This document shows, piece after piece, positions 7,554 to 16,112 of a stretch of DNA of 64,000 bases. The position numbers were made by a program, and so were the translations under genes. The notes below the pieces were generated by a model. It was given only the letters and a program-made list of their open reading frames with translations. It was not told where the DNA came from and searched no databases. The number at the start of each line of letters is the position of its first letter. Position 1 is the first letter of the stretch. This stretch comes from Lachnospiraceae bacterium (lineage in GTDB: Bacteria > Bacillota > Clostridia > Lachnospirales > Lachnospiraceae), in assembly GCA_024682555.1 (NCBI GenBank), contig JAIKZD010000053.1, forward strand, positions 1-64,000, in the 5' to 3' direction.

Positions 7554-10161
7554 CGGTATCCCTGAAATGGATACGGCACTTGATAGCATCAGGCTTGGAG
7601 ATAATGTTGTGTGGCGGGTTTCAGACCTGTCAGAGTTTAAGCTCTTTATGGAGCCTTATGTCAGACAGGCAATAGAAGATAAGCGTAATATCATCTATTT
7701 CCGCTTTGCTTTGCATGAACCTCTTCTTGAAGACCGTCCTGAGATAAAGACGGTGAATATCCCTTTATCTCACCGGTTTGAGAACTTCACCGTGAATATT
7801 CATAATGTGATAGAGGAGGAAGGTTACGATGCCTTTTATGTGTTTGACTGCCTGTCTGAGCTTCAGACGGCGTGGGCAACAGACCTTATGATGGGCAACT
7901 TTTTCAGAGTCACCTGCCCCTTCCTGTTTATTCTGGATACAGTTGCCTTCTTTCCCATAATAAGGGGCAAGCATTCGGTACAGGCGATAAACAAGATACT
8001 TAATACCACACAGCTCTTTTTCGATGTCTATTCGGACAAAAAGAATGTATATGTAAGACCGGAAAAGGTGTGGAACAGGAATTCCGAAACCATGTTTCTG
8101 CCGCATACTTATGACCCGGATACAGGTGAATTCCGTCCCATACTTGACGGAGTAAAATCCAGCAGATTTTATCAGACGCTGGGGCAGGCACAGCGGTCTG
8201 CCGAGGAACAGTATTCGGATTCCTGGGACAGGTTCTTCAACCGGGTAAAGCTTCTTAAGGAAAACGGGATGGATATTACCGAGGATTGTTCCAAAATGTG
8301 TGATATCATGATGACCCGCGATCCCAAGATGCGGGATATGGTCAAGGAACATTTCACACCGGAAGATTACTTTGCGGTCAGGGATCATATGGTCGGAACG
8401 GGCATGATAGGGGGAAAGGCCTGCGGAATGCTGCTCGCACGGGCGATCATCAGAAACAAAGAGCCTGATATAAGCGAAATCCTCGAGCCGCATGATTCTT
8501 TTTATGTCGGTTCGGATCTGTATTATACCTACATTGTCGATAACAACCTCTGGGATACACGGATAAAGCAAAGGACTGAGGACGGATACTTTGAACTCGC
8601 ACAGGAGTTTGCGGATAAGATAATGAACGGTGTCTTTTCCGATGCTATGCGCGATCAGTTTGTCAGGATAATCGAATATTACGGGCAGGATCCGTATATA
8701 ATCCGTTCCAGCTCTATTCTTGAGGACGGATTCGGAAATGCATTTGCCGGTAAATATGAATCGGTATTCTGTGTGAACAGGGGAAGTTATGAGGATCGAC
8801 TTGATGAATTTGAGCATGCCATCAAGGTTGTATATGCAAGTTCCATGAGCCTGTCGGCGCTTGATTACCGTAAGCGGCGCGGACTAGATAAGAGGGATGA
8901 GCAGATGGCACTTCTTATACAGCGTGTTTCCGGTTCTTACTATGGATCAAACTATATGCCCTGTGCAGCCGGTGTTGGATATTCCTACAGTCCATACAGG
9001 ATAATGAAGGATTCCGATCCGACGGCGGGAATGCTCCGGCTTGTAATGGGACTTGGAACTTCTGCGGTCGATCGTACCGAAGGTTCATATCCGAGGATAG
9101 TAAACCTTGATAAGCCTGAGAAGACCTCATATTCTTCTTCTGCCGATAAGCATAAGTTCTCCCAGGGGAAGGCAGAGGTCATAAACATGACGGAACATAC
9201 ACTTAAGAAGCTGTCCCTTGACCTGATCGAACCGGATATACCGACTTATCTTGGCAGGATCCTGTTTGAACATGATCATGACGCGGAATCAAGGCTTCGT
9301 GAAATGGGCAGACAGCGGGATGTTAAGTTTATCTCCTGTAAGGGGCTGGTTGAGAACAAGACCCTGATGGAGCAGATGAAGAGGGTGCTCTCATGCATAC
9401 AGGAGGAGTACGAGTATCCGGTTGACACGGAATTTACCATAAATATTTCGGAGAATGGAGAGTATTCCATAGATCTTCTTCAGTGCCGTCCGCTTCAGGT
9501 TCAGAAGTCAGGATCAGGCACCGTTATCCCGGCGGATATTCCCGTTGACAGTATTCTCCTTGAAAGCAAGGGGGCATCAATGGGTATGTGTAAGACAACA
9601 GAGCTTGATCTTATCGTGTATGTGGATCCCGTAAAGTACTATTCCATGCCATACAGGGATAAAGATTCTGTTGCCAGACTGATAGGAAAGATCAACTGGC
9701 ATTACAGGGATCTTAACAAACATATGATGCTTATCGTCCCGGGTCGTGTGGGAACAACATCACCGGAGCTTGGGGTACCGACTTCATTCTCCGATATAAG
9801 CGCCTTCGAGGTTATTTGCGAGACCGAGGAATCAAAGGCGGGATACAATCCCGAACTGTCCTATGGAAGTCATATATTCCAGGATCTTGTTGAGGCACAG
9901 ATACTCTATACTGCGATGTTCAATAATGAGAAAACGATTCATTTCCATCCCGAGAAACTTAATGAATATCCTGATATAACAGGTGACCTTGAGGAAAAAG
10001 AAGAGCTTAAGGACATTGTTCATATATATGATCTGAACGGGAGCAAATGTGAAGTATATAACGATGTGGCGAACGAACATCTGCTTATCACCCTGCAGAC
10101 TCCTCTCCGGGAAAAGCCCGAGAATTTACTGGGAATACATAAAACTGCAGTGTATAATTAA
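7528..10161 (+). CDS. PEP/pyruvate-binding-domain protein with degenerate N-terminal ATPase-like domain
   Basis: An 877-residue cytoplasmic protein. The first ~250 residues ('SGIPEMDTALDSIRLGDNVV') resemble a KaiC/RecA-like fold, but no Walker A loop is visible. From about residue 294 ('GGKACGML') to about 650 there is the ATP-binding pyruvate phosphate dikinase N-terminal domain, including 'RSSSILEDGFGNAFAGKYES' near 392. The C-terminal third carries a conserved-looking 'PGRVGTTSPELGVPTSFSD' (about 736). The phosphohistidine and PEP/pyruvate barrel domains of true PEP synthase or PPDK are absent, so a transferase role should not be assumed. GGAGG precedes ATG 7528, and the start region is duplicated just upstream. 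Confidence 0.75.
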   Translation: MAAFDRIKSGIPEMDTALDSIRLGDNVVWRVSDLSEFKLFMEPYVRQAIEDKRNIIYFRFALHEPLLEDRPEIKTVNIPLSHRFENFTVNIHNVIEEEGYDAFYVFDCLSELQTAWATDLMMGNFFRVTCPFLFILDTVAFFPIIRGKHSVQAINKILNTTQLFFDVYSDKKNVYVRPEKVWNRNSETMFLPHTYDPDTGEFRPILDGVKSSRFYQTLGQAQRSAEEQYSDSWDRFFNRVKLLKENGMDITEDCSKMCDIMMTRDPKMRDMVKEHFTPEDYFAVRDHMVGTGMIGGKACGMLLARAIIRNKEPDISEILEPHDSFYVGSDLYYTYIVDNNLWDTRIKQRTEDGYFELAQEFADKIMNGVFSDAMRDQFVRIIEYYGQDPYIIRSSSILEDGFGNAFAGKYESVFCVNRGSYEDRLDEFEHAIKVVYASSMSLSALDYRKRRGLDKRDEQMALLIQRVSGSYYGSNYMPCAAGVGYSYSPYRIMKDSDPTAGMLRLVMGLGTSAVDRTEGSYPRIVNLDKPEKTSYSSSADKHKFSQGKAEVINMTEHTLKKLSLDLIEPDIPTYLGRILFEHDHDAESRLREMGRQRDVKFISCKGLVENKTLMEQMKRVLSCIQEEYEYPVDTEFTINISENGEYSIDLLQCRPLQVQKSGSGTVIPADIPVDSILLESKGASMGMCKTTELDLIVYVDPVKYYSMPYRDKDSVARLIGKINWHYRDLNKHMMLIVPGRVGTTSPELGVPTSFSDISAFEVICETEESKAGYNPELSYGSHIFQDLVEAQILYTAMFNNEKTIHFHPEKLNEYPDITGDLEEKEELKDIVHIYDLNGSKCEVYNDVANEHLLITLQTPLREKPENLLGIHKTAVYN

Positions 10162-10351
10162 TATATCTGGTATGTTATAGATCCGGCAGTGGTGACAGTT
10201 ACCGGTGTGCTCTATGGAGCTTCGGATGTATATAAGAGGCTGCTGAAAAGACATGATCAGGTATAGGGATCGAATTATTATAGATGATATACAGCATGTT
10301 ATTTCAGGATGGTATGATGAAACTTCCATATAAGAGACGGGAGATATTTTT

Positions 10352-11110
10352 ATGATCACAGATGCCTTTGATGACAGGTCGCCTGCCATCATAAGTCCGG
10401 TAAAAAAAGATGACGCATATAAGGTCGATGCATGCCTTATCACATTCTCACATGAAATAGAATCGTTTGTTGCGGAGAAATATGCATCTTCCGAGATCGC
10501 TTCACTGTGGTGTGCATCCGGCCGCACGCCCGTATATCTGATAGAAAGAGGCGGAAGGAAGTTTGCATTTTACAGGACCTATGTCGGAGCTCCCATAACC
10601 GTGGGTCTTATGGAGGATTCAACGGCGGAACTTGACTGCAGCAAATATATCCTGTTCGGCGGAGCGGGATGCCTTAATAAGGAGATAGCCCACGGCCGGG
10701 TGATGATCCCGACACAGGCTTACAGAGACGAGGGAACTTCCTATCATTACGCCCCTGCAGCCGATTATATCCGCGTAAAGAATGCCGAAAAGGTCGAGGA
10801 GTGCATGAAGACAAACGGGATTCCCTATGTCCTCGGAAAAACCTGGACCACGGATTCTTTTTACCGCGAGACAAGGAACAATTTCGAAAAACACAAGGCT
10901 GACGGCTGTATATCCGTGGAGATGGAATGTGCGGGAGTTCAGGCCATGTGTGATTTCAGGGGACTTGAGCTGTATGCTTTTTTTACGGGCGGAGACCTTT
11001 TGGATGCGCCGGAGTGGGATGACCGGGACAAAGAAAACCATGACGGGGGCCAGCATGATGTGGGACATTTCAGGATAGCTCTGGCTCTTGCGGAGTATAT
11101 TTCAAAATGA
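10352..11110 (+). CDS. Nucleoside phosphorylase (PNP/UDP family)
   Basis: A 252-residue cytoplasmic enzyme that should cleave a nucleoside with phosphate into base plus ribose 1-phosphate. Family features are 'YVGAPITVGLMEDS' (about residue 74), 'LFGGAGCLNKEI' (about 100) and the ribose-binding 'VEMECAGVQAM' (about 187), typical of uridine and purine nucleoside phosphorylases. A uridine-like specificity is possible but cannot be fixed from the sequence. GGGAG lies before ATG 10352. The preceding 190 nt (10162-10351) show nothing distinctive. No nearby nucleoside transporter is present. Confidence 0.85.
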   Translation: MITDAFDDRSPAIISPVKKDDAYKVDACLITFSHEIESFVAEKYASSEIASLWCASGRTPVYLIERGGRKFAFYRTYVGAPITVGLMEDSTAELDCSKYILFGGAGCLNKEIAHGRVMIPTQAYRDEGTSYHYAPAADYIRVKNAEKVEECMKTNGIPYVLGKTWTTDSFYRETRNNFEKHKADGCISVEMECAGVQAMCDFRGLELYAFFTGGDLLDAPEWDDRDKENHDGGQHDVGHFRIALALAEYISK

Positions 11111-11117
11111 TGCAACA

Positions 11118-11171
11118 TTAATCTGTTTTTAATCTTTCTTAAAGGATTGCTTAATTTGGGACCTTTATATT
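11118..11171 (+). promoter_or_regulatory. Phased TTAA repeats and -10 box: likely response-regulator site and promoter
   Basis: TTAA occurs at 11118, 11129, 11139 and 11151, that is, about one helical turn apart, the first two as TTAATC-N5-TTAATC. TATATT at 11166-11171 is a fair -10, but no -35 consensus is present at the right distance. Such arrays are typical OmpR/PhoB-family binding sites, and the operon downstream encodes such a regulator. An 8-bp inverted repeat TTTGGGAC (11155)/GTCCCAAA (11194) encloses the -10 region and leader. Confidence 0.5.
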
Positions 11172-11221
11172 TGAGACCGTAAACAAAATAAATGTCCCAA
11201 AGGGGAGAAAGGAATAAAAAA

Positions 11222-11740
11222 ATGGAAGAACTGGAAAAGATCGAAAAGTTAAGGGCAAGAGCAAACGTAACCTATGAAGAGGCTAAGGCTGCACTGAGTG
11301 AGGCAAACGGAGATATTCTGGATGCAATGATCCTTTTGGAGAAAGAGGGAAAGGTTAACAAGCCCGAGCAGCAGGTACATTCCACAGAGTATACCAAGGA
11401 TGAGACCTATGAAGTTGTTCCCGTTAAAGGAGCAAAGAACAAGGATGAGAAATCCGCAGGCAAGTTTAAGACCTATTTAAAAAACGGGATAGATTATCTT
11501 ACCAACAATCATCTGAGCATCTCGCATCATAATGAGCCGGTCATAGATCTTCCGCTTTGGACTGCTGTTTTAATGATCATCATCGGCTGGTGGGCAGTAC
11601 TTATTCTGATCGCTGTTTCACTGTTCTTTGACTGGAATTACAGATTCTATGGCAAGAATGATCTTTCCGGTGCCAATAATGTGGTGGATAAGGCAAAGGA
11701 AGCCGCTGAGCAGGTAAAAGAGGGCTTTCACGAGGAGTAA
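11222..11740 (+). CDS. DUF4342 protein with UBA-like N-terminus and C-terminal membrane segment
   Basis: ATG 11222 is preferred over the track start at 11192 because AAAGGA lies 9 nt before it. The 172-residue product begins with a UBA/EF-Ts-like helical bundle ('VTYEEAKAALSEANGDILDAMILLE', residues about 16-40). A charged linker follows, then a DUF4342-type segment with a strong hydrophobic helix 'WTAVLMIIIGWWAVLILIA' (about 115-135). The function of the family is unknown. It is the first gene of an operon with a response regulator 3 nt downstream and a histidine kinase, so it may be a sensor accessory or the target of the two-component system. Confidence 0.75.
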   Translation: MEELEKIEKLRARANVTYEEAKAALSEANGDILDAMILLEKEGKVNKPEQQVHSTEYTKDETYEVVPVKGAKNKDEKSAGKFKTYLKNGIDYLTNNHLSISHHNEPVIDLPLWTAVLMIIIGWWAVLILIAVSLFFDWNYRFYGKNDLSGANNVVDKAKEAAEQVKEGFHEE

Positions 11741-11743
11741 TGC

Positions 11744-12463
11744 ATGGCAGCGCATATACTGATAGTAGAAGATGAAGAAAAACTGGCAAGATTCGTGGAA
11801 CTTGAACTGCAGCATGAGGGCTATGAAGTGAGCAAGGCCTTTGACGGCCGGGAAGGCTTGCAGATGGCGATAGAAGGGGATTATGATCTGATCCTTTTAG
11901 ATATCATGCTGCCGGGACTTAACGGATTGGAGGTTCTGAGGCGTCTGATGCAGGATCATCCGACGCCCACGATCCTTCTGACCGCAAGGGATGCGGTCAT
12001 GGATAAGGTTTCGGGACTCGATGGCGGGGCGGTTGATTATATCACCAAACCCTTTGCCATCGAGGAGCTTCTTGCAAGGATCAGGGTTGCGCTTAAGCTT
12101 CATGGAAAAAAGAATGCGGAAGGTACCGCAGGAAACACACCGGATGCCGGTGAAGAGGGTGTCTATACCTGGCAGAAATTAAGGCTTGATGAAAAGAAAC
12201 GGGAAGTTACGTATGACGGGCATATCATCACACTGACAAACCGTGAGTTCATGATGCTTGAAATGCTCCTTAAAAACAAGGATATCGTGCTCTCCAGAGA
12301 TACGCTGCTTGATAAGGTATGCGGCTATGATTATGTGGGAGAGACCAATATGATAGATGTTTATATACGATATTTACGTTCCAAGATCGATGATGTTTAT
12401 GACGTAAATATGATCACCACCGTGAGGGGAGTAGGTTATGTCATCAAATCCGAAGAGCAGTAA
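11744..12463 (+). CDS. OmpR/PhoB-family response regulator
   Basis: 239 residues: receiver domain with phospho-acceptor Asp53 in 'LILLDIMLPG', acidic pair near residues 10-11 and switch Lys in 'YITKPF' (about 104). The winged-helix DNA-binding domain (about 145-236) contains 'LTNREFMMLEMLL' and 'VRGVGYVI'. It starts 3 nt after the DUF4342 gene with GAGGAG upstream, and its end overlaps the kinase gene by 26 nt, consistent with translational coupling. The phased TTAA repeats at 11118-11154 are a plausible autoregulatory site. Confidence 0.95.
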   Translation: MAAHILIVEDEEKLARFVELELQHEGYEVSKAFDGREGLQMAIEGDYDLILLDIMLPGLNGLEVLRRLMQDHPTPTILLTARDAVMDKVSGLDGGAVDYITKPFAIEELLARIRVALKLHGKKNAEGTAGNTPDAGEEGVYTWQKLRLDEKKREVTYDGHIITLTNREFMMLEMLLKNKDIVLSRDTLLDKVCGYDYVGETNMIDVYIRYLRSKIDDVYDVNMITTVRGVGYVIKSEEQ

Positions 12464-13700
12464 CATTCGGCCTTCAAAAAGAATGACGTCGATTGCAAAC
12501 CGGATCATGATGCAGATCTCCAGAACAAAACTGGGGATCTGTTTCAGAATGGACCTGCTTATTTTTCTCCTCCTGACTGCAGGATGGGCATTTATGAAGG
12601 AGATCGAAGAGGCCGGAGGCTTTGTCCTTAAGCGCAGCCGGTGTTTTATCACTGAAAGCGGGTCTTTGACGGATCTGTTATACCGGGTTTATTCGACGGA
12701 CGGGACTTTACTTCTGTCTGTCGGTTTTTATAAAGTACTTGTCAGTATCACCGCCCTTGTGTCGGCTGTTTTTGTTTTACAGTTTTTAGGGGTGATTCTG
12801 TCACTGCCTGCCGTGAGTTCCCGGGCGCGCCGCACTCTGGCTCCGATGCGTGAAATAGCAGAGAGAGCAGATGAACTGAACCGGCTTGCCTTTTCAGAGG
12901 ATAAATACAGACTGATAGAGGATGCCATAGAGAATGTGACTCCGGAGGAAGACCGGTATCTGTCCCTTCATGATAAAGAACTGTTAGGAATAGAACAGGC
13001 AGTCAATCATCTTATCGAGCGATTAAAGGATTCCTATTTGCAGCAGGCGAGATTTGTAAATGACGCATCCCATGAACTCAGGACGCCCATTGCGGTGATC
13101 AGGGGTTATGCGGATATGCTTAAACGCTGGGGAAGCTCCGATGAGAAGGTCTTAGATGAATCCATTTCCGCGATCTCTAACGAAGCAGAGCACATGAACC
13201 GGTTAGTTGAGCAGCTCCTGTTCCTTGCAAGGGGTGACAGCGGCAAGACGGTTTTACAGAAAGAGCAGGTCTCACTTAATGAGCTTATTAAGGAGATCTA
13301 TGAAGAATCCTTTATGATAGATGAAGCACATCCATACCGTTTCCGGAACAGCGAAGAAGAGATATTTGCCGAAGCCGACCGCACGCTGTTAAAGCAGGCA
13401 GTCAGGATACTTGTGGATAATGCGGCAAAATATACTAAACCCAAGGATGAGATCATCCTGGGTGTCGGTCTGACAGATGAAAAACGCCCGTACCTGATGG
13501 TGCAGGATACGGGCATAGGAATGTCACAGACTGATGTTGAGCATATGTTTGAGCGCTTTTACCGGGCTGACAAGGCAAGAAGCTTTCAGGGAACCGGACT
13601 CGGTCTTTCCATCGCAAAATGGATTGTGGACCGCCACGGCGGTCATTTTGAGATCCTGTCAAGAACAGAACTGGGTACGCGTATCCTTATCGTCCTGTGA
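12438..13700 (+). CDS. Sensor histidine kinase, partner of the OmpR-type regulator
   Basis: 420 residues with two membrane helices (about 38-54 and 100-122) bracketing a short ~45-residue external loop. A HAMP-like linker, a HisKA domain with His212 in 'NDASHELRTPIAVIRG' and a HATPase domain ('DNAAKYTKP', 'DTGIGMS', 'GTGLGLSIAKWIV') follow. The small extracellular loop suggests sensing within the membrane rather than binding of a large ligand. The start overlaps the response-regulator gene by 26 nt. The gene ends at a convergent junction that contains the 36-bp palindromic repeat. Confidence 0.93.
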   Translation: MSSNPKSSNIRPSKRMTSIANRIMMQISRTKLGICFRMDLLIFLLLTAGWAFMKEIEEAGGFVLKRSRCFITESGSLTDLLYRVYSTDGTLLLSVGFYKVLVSITALVSAVFVLQFLGVILSLPAVSSRARRTLAPMREIAERADELNRLAFSEDKYRLIEDAIENVTPEEDRYLSLHDKELLGIEQAVNHLIERLKDSYLQQARFVNDASHELRTPIAVIRGYADMLKRWGSSDEKVLDESISAISNEAEHMNRLVEQLLFLARGDSGKTVLQKEQVSLNELIKEIYEESFMIDEAHPYRFRNSEEEIFAEADRTLLKQAVRILVDNAAKYTKPKDEIILGVGLTDEKRPYLMVQDTGIGMSQTDVEHMFERFYRADKARSFQGTGLGLSIAKWIVDRHGGHFEILSRTELGTRILIVL

Positions 13701-13718
13701 TCCCTGTTTTCAGTCTTG

Positions 13719-13754
13719 GGGAAACGCTGATTTGATCAGTTTTTCCTTAGATAA
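13719..13754. repeat. 36-bp palindromic intergenic repeat, copy 1
   Basis: Begins GGGAAACGCTGATTTGATCA and ends TTCCTTAGATAA. It matches the element at 33026-33061 at 33 of 36 positions and is an imperfect palindrome around GCTGATTTGATCAG. It supplies the stop codon (TAA at 13749..13747 on the minus strand) of the flavoprotein gene. Confidence 0.85.
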
Positions 13755-14361
13755 AATGTGTCCAGACATGCTCTTCTTTTTCAGGAAGACCGTATTTTTC
13801 CTTGCCGAGGGCTATGCTCTTCATGAGGAAGGTCATGTTTCTTGCCAGAGTCCTCATGGTCTGGAGACCCTCGAGGTCCTTTTCCGCCTGTCCCGGAGAA
13901 TTTCCGTGAACACTGTTCCAGTACTGGCTTGAGGCAACGGGCATTCCGCTTATGGTAAAATATTTATTCAGTTCATCATAGGTAGCCGAACAGCCGCCTC
14001 TTCTTGCTACCACAACACTTGCCCCCACCTTCATCGTCTTGTCAAAGCTGCTGCTGTAGAACAGTCTGTCAAGGCAGGCAATGAGAGTTGCGTTTGCAGA
14101 TGCATAATATACGGGGGAAGCGGCAATAAGACCGTCGGCAGCTTCAAGCTTTGGTGCCAGCTCATTCACGATGTCATCAAATACGCATTTTCCGCTCTGA
14201 CCGCAGGAACCGCAGGATATACAGCCCCTGATATCCTTATTGCCGATCTGGACGATCTCGGTCTCAACGCCTTCGTCATCAAAAATCTTCACCATTTCAT
14301 TTATGGCTATCATGGTGTTTCCCGCAGGTTTGGGGCTTCCGTTAAGAATAAGAACTTTCAT
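13747..14361 (-). CDS. Flavodoxin-like NAD(P)H-dependent oxidoreductase (iron-sulfur flavoprotein type)
   Basis: 204 residues of the NADPH-dependent FMN reductase superfamily: 'LILNGSPKPAGNT' (residues 4-16) is the FMN phosphate loop and 'ASPVYYASANATL' is the second FMN contact. Between them is 'GCISCGSCGQSGKC', a cysteine cluster of the kind that holds a 4Fe-4S centre in iron-sulfur flavoproteins or acts as redox cysteines in related reductases. The physiological substrate is unknown. AGGAGG lies before ATG 14361. The gene converges on the histidine kinase gene, and its final codon lies inside the 36-bp repeat. Confidence 0.85.
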   Translation of the reverse strand: MKVLILNGSPKPAGNTMIAINEMVKIFDDEGVETEIVQIGNKDIRGCISCGSCGQSGKCVFDDIVNELAPKLEAADGLIAASPVYYASANATLIACLDRLFYSSSFDKTMKVGASVVVARRGGCSATYDELNKYFTISGMPVASSQYWNSVHGNSPGQAEKDLEGLQTMRTLARNMTFLMKSIALGKEKYGLPEKEEHVWTHFI

Positions 14362-14454
14362 GTCATACCTCCTGTTCTCTGAACAACTGAAAACTCTAAT
14401 GCTTTGTGTATCACTTATTATGCGGATATCAGGTTGTGCGGATATCCGGTTTCA

Positions 14455-15492
14455 TCATTCCAAAGCTTCGGACAGTGCATTTATCTCTTCATCCGTTGCA
14501 GCCCAGTCCGTTGCAAGCCGGATAACGGTATGGTTTTCATCATATTTTTCCCAGAAACTGTAGCCTGCTTTCTCGCCGAATTTTCTCAGTTTTTCATTTT
14601 CGATCACACAGAATATCTGGTTTGTCGGTGAGTCATAACACAGGGTATATTTCTTTTCCCTAAGCATTTTTCTTATCTTATCGGCTGCCCTGATGGCAGG
14701 CTCTCCGATCCTTAAATAAAGATCATCCTTAAAGAGTTCGTCGAACTGTATTCCGAGAAGCCTTCCCTTGGCAAGAAGTGCTCCGTGCTGCTTGATGATG
14801 GTAAACAGGTGAGGGATCTTATGGGGATCCGGGATAACAGCCGCTTCACCGAACATCGCGCCGCATTTGGTACCGCCGATATAAAAAGCATCGCAGAGAT
14901 CAGCAAGATCTTTGAGCGTTACATCATTTTCCGGACAGGCAAGGGCATAGGCGAGCCTTGCGCCGTCCACATACAGGGAGATATTAAACCTGTCGCAGAT
15001 CCGCCTGAATCTCTTAAGTTCGTCAAGGTAATAAAGCGTTCCGAATTCCGTGGGCTGGGATAAATAGATCATTCCGGGCATCACCATGTGTTCCCGGTTC
15101 TCATCATTAAAGAAATCTTCAAGGTATTTTTCAACGGTATCCGGTGAAAGCTTTCCGTTATGGTGAGGCAGAGTAAGTACCTTATGGCCGTTTGATTCAA
15201 CGGCGCCTGCCTCGTGAACACTGATGTGTCCCGTTTCGGCAGCGATGACTCCCTGATATGATCTTAACAGGGCATCGATCATGACGGCATTGGTCTGAGT
15301 TCCTCCCGTAAGGAATTCCACCCTTGCATTTTCACGGCCGCAGGCTTTTCTTATCCTTTCCCGGGCGGATCCGGAATACTCATCCGTTCCGTATCCGGAA
15401 CTCTTAAGCATATTTGTATCCGTAAGTCTCTTTAAGATATCCGGATGTGCGCCTCTTGTATAATCACTGGCAAAGTCAGGTCTTTGATCCAT
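14455..15492 (-). CDS. Threonine aldolase-family PLP enzyme
   Basis: A fold-type I PLP enzyme of the low-specificity threonine aldolase/beta-eliminating lyase family, expected to split L-threonine or a related beta-hydroxy amino acid into glycine and an aldehyde. Seen: 'FLTGGTQTNAVMIDAL', 'ETGHISVHEAGA', 'LYVDGARLAYAL' and the PLP lysine in 'YIGGTKCGAMFG'. I place the start at ATG 15492 because GAGG lies 11 nt before it, while the track start at 15516 adds only eight residues with no better site. The product is then 345 residues, a normal family length. It is divergent from the Na/Pi remnant. Confidence 0.87.
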   Translation of the reverse strand: MDQRPDFASDYTRGAHPDILKRLTDTNMLKSSGYGTDEYSGSARERIRKACGRENARVEFLTGGTQTNAVMIDALLRSYQGVIAAETGHISVHEAGAVESNGHKVLTLPHHNGKLSPDTVEKYLEDFFNDENREHMVMPGMIYLSQPTEFGTLYYLDELKRFRRICDRFNISLYVDGARLAYALACPENDVTLKDLADLCDAFYIGGTKCGAMFGEAAVIPDPHKIPHLFTIIKQHGALLAKGRLLGIQFDELFKDDLYLRIGEPAIRAADKIRKMLREKKYTLCYDSPTNQIFCVIENEKLRKFGEKAGYSFWEKYDENHTVIRLATDWAATDEEINALSEALE

Positions 15493-15600
15493 ATTTTTGC
15501 TACCTCGCATTTTCACATAAGTTTATGATACCTTTCGAATATACCACAAACAGGTCAGGTATATAAGACGGAAAAATCTTCACGGGACCCCCGGGGAAGA

Positions 15601-15933
15601 TGGAATACAGGACTGACAGCCCTGGTGCAGAGTTCGTCCGCCACCACGGTGCTGACGGTGGGATTTGTTAATGCGGTGATAAATATTAAGCATATCAGAC
15701 GTCTCCATGAGGGCATCTGCGACAGGGAATGCAGCCTTCCCTTCATGGATATCTGCTATACCCATGAAAAAGTCATAGATTCCTGCGATATGGTGGCATA
15801 TAATCTGAAGCCTTTCCAGAAAAGGAACGATCATCCGGAGATCTCCGAAGAGGAGAAAAAGATGCTTGAAACAAAGCGGCAGGAAAATATCCGTAAGCTT
15901 CTTAAGGACAAATATACGGAGCTGATAAAATGA
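15601..15933 (+). pseudogene. Remnant of a Na+/phosphate cotransporter (NptA/PhoU-domain type) with a large internal deletion
   Basis: The frame reads 'TGLTALVQSSSATTVLTVGF', the signature repeat of the Na/Pi cotransporter II family. After 'VNAV' it jumps directly to 'HIRRLHEGICDRECSLPFMD', which resembles the end of the PhoU-like domain found at the C-terminus of bacterial members. Such proteins are about 550 residues, so nearly all of the transport domain and half of the PhoU domain are missing. No ATG or ribosome binding site precedes it, and the frame stays open back into the threonine aldolase promoter region. The track start at 15625 is a GTG inside the transport motif. It is most likely non-functional. 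Confidence 0.7.
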
Positions 15934-16112
15934 TCCCGTATGTTAAAGTGAGTACTCCCGGGCTGTTTTAGCGGGATTTTCCGGACCTTTAAAAAATTTC
16001 CTTCTCATAGTTGACAGAATAAGATCGTAGTGATATCATTCTGATATCAAAATAAAACCTTCAAAGCCCCTTATATCCGAAGGGGTCTTTGACAAAGAAT
16101 GGAGGCGGTCTT

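Noticed and set aside
7765-8817. 350-codon minus-strand ORF
   Set aside because: It lies wholly inside the PEP/pyruvate-binding-domain gene, has no family features, and the plus frame has strong domain motifs.
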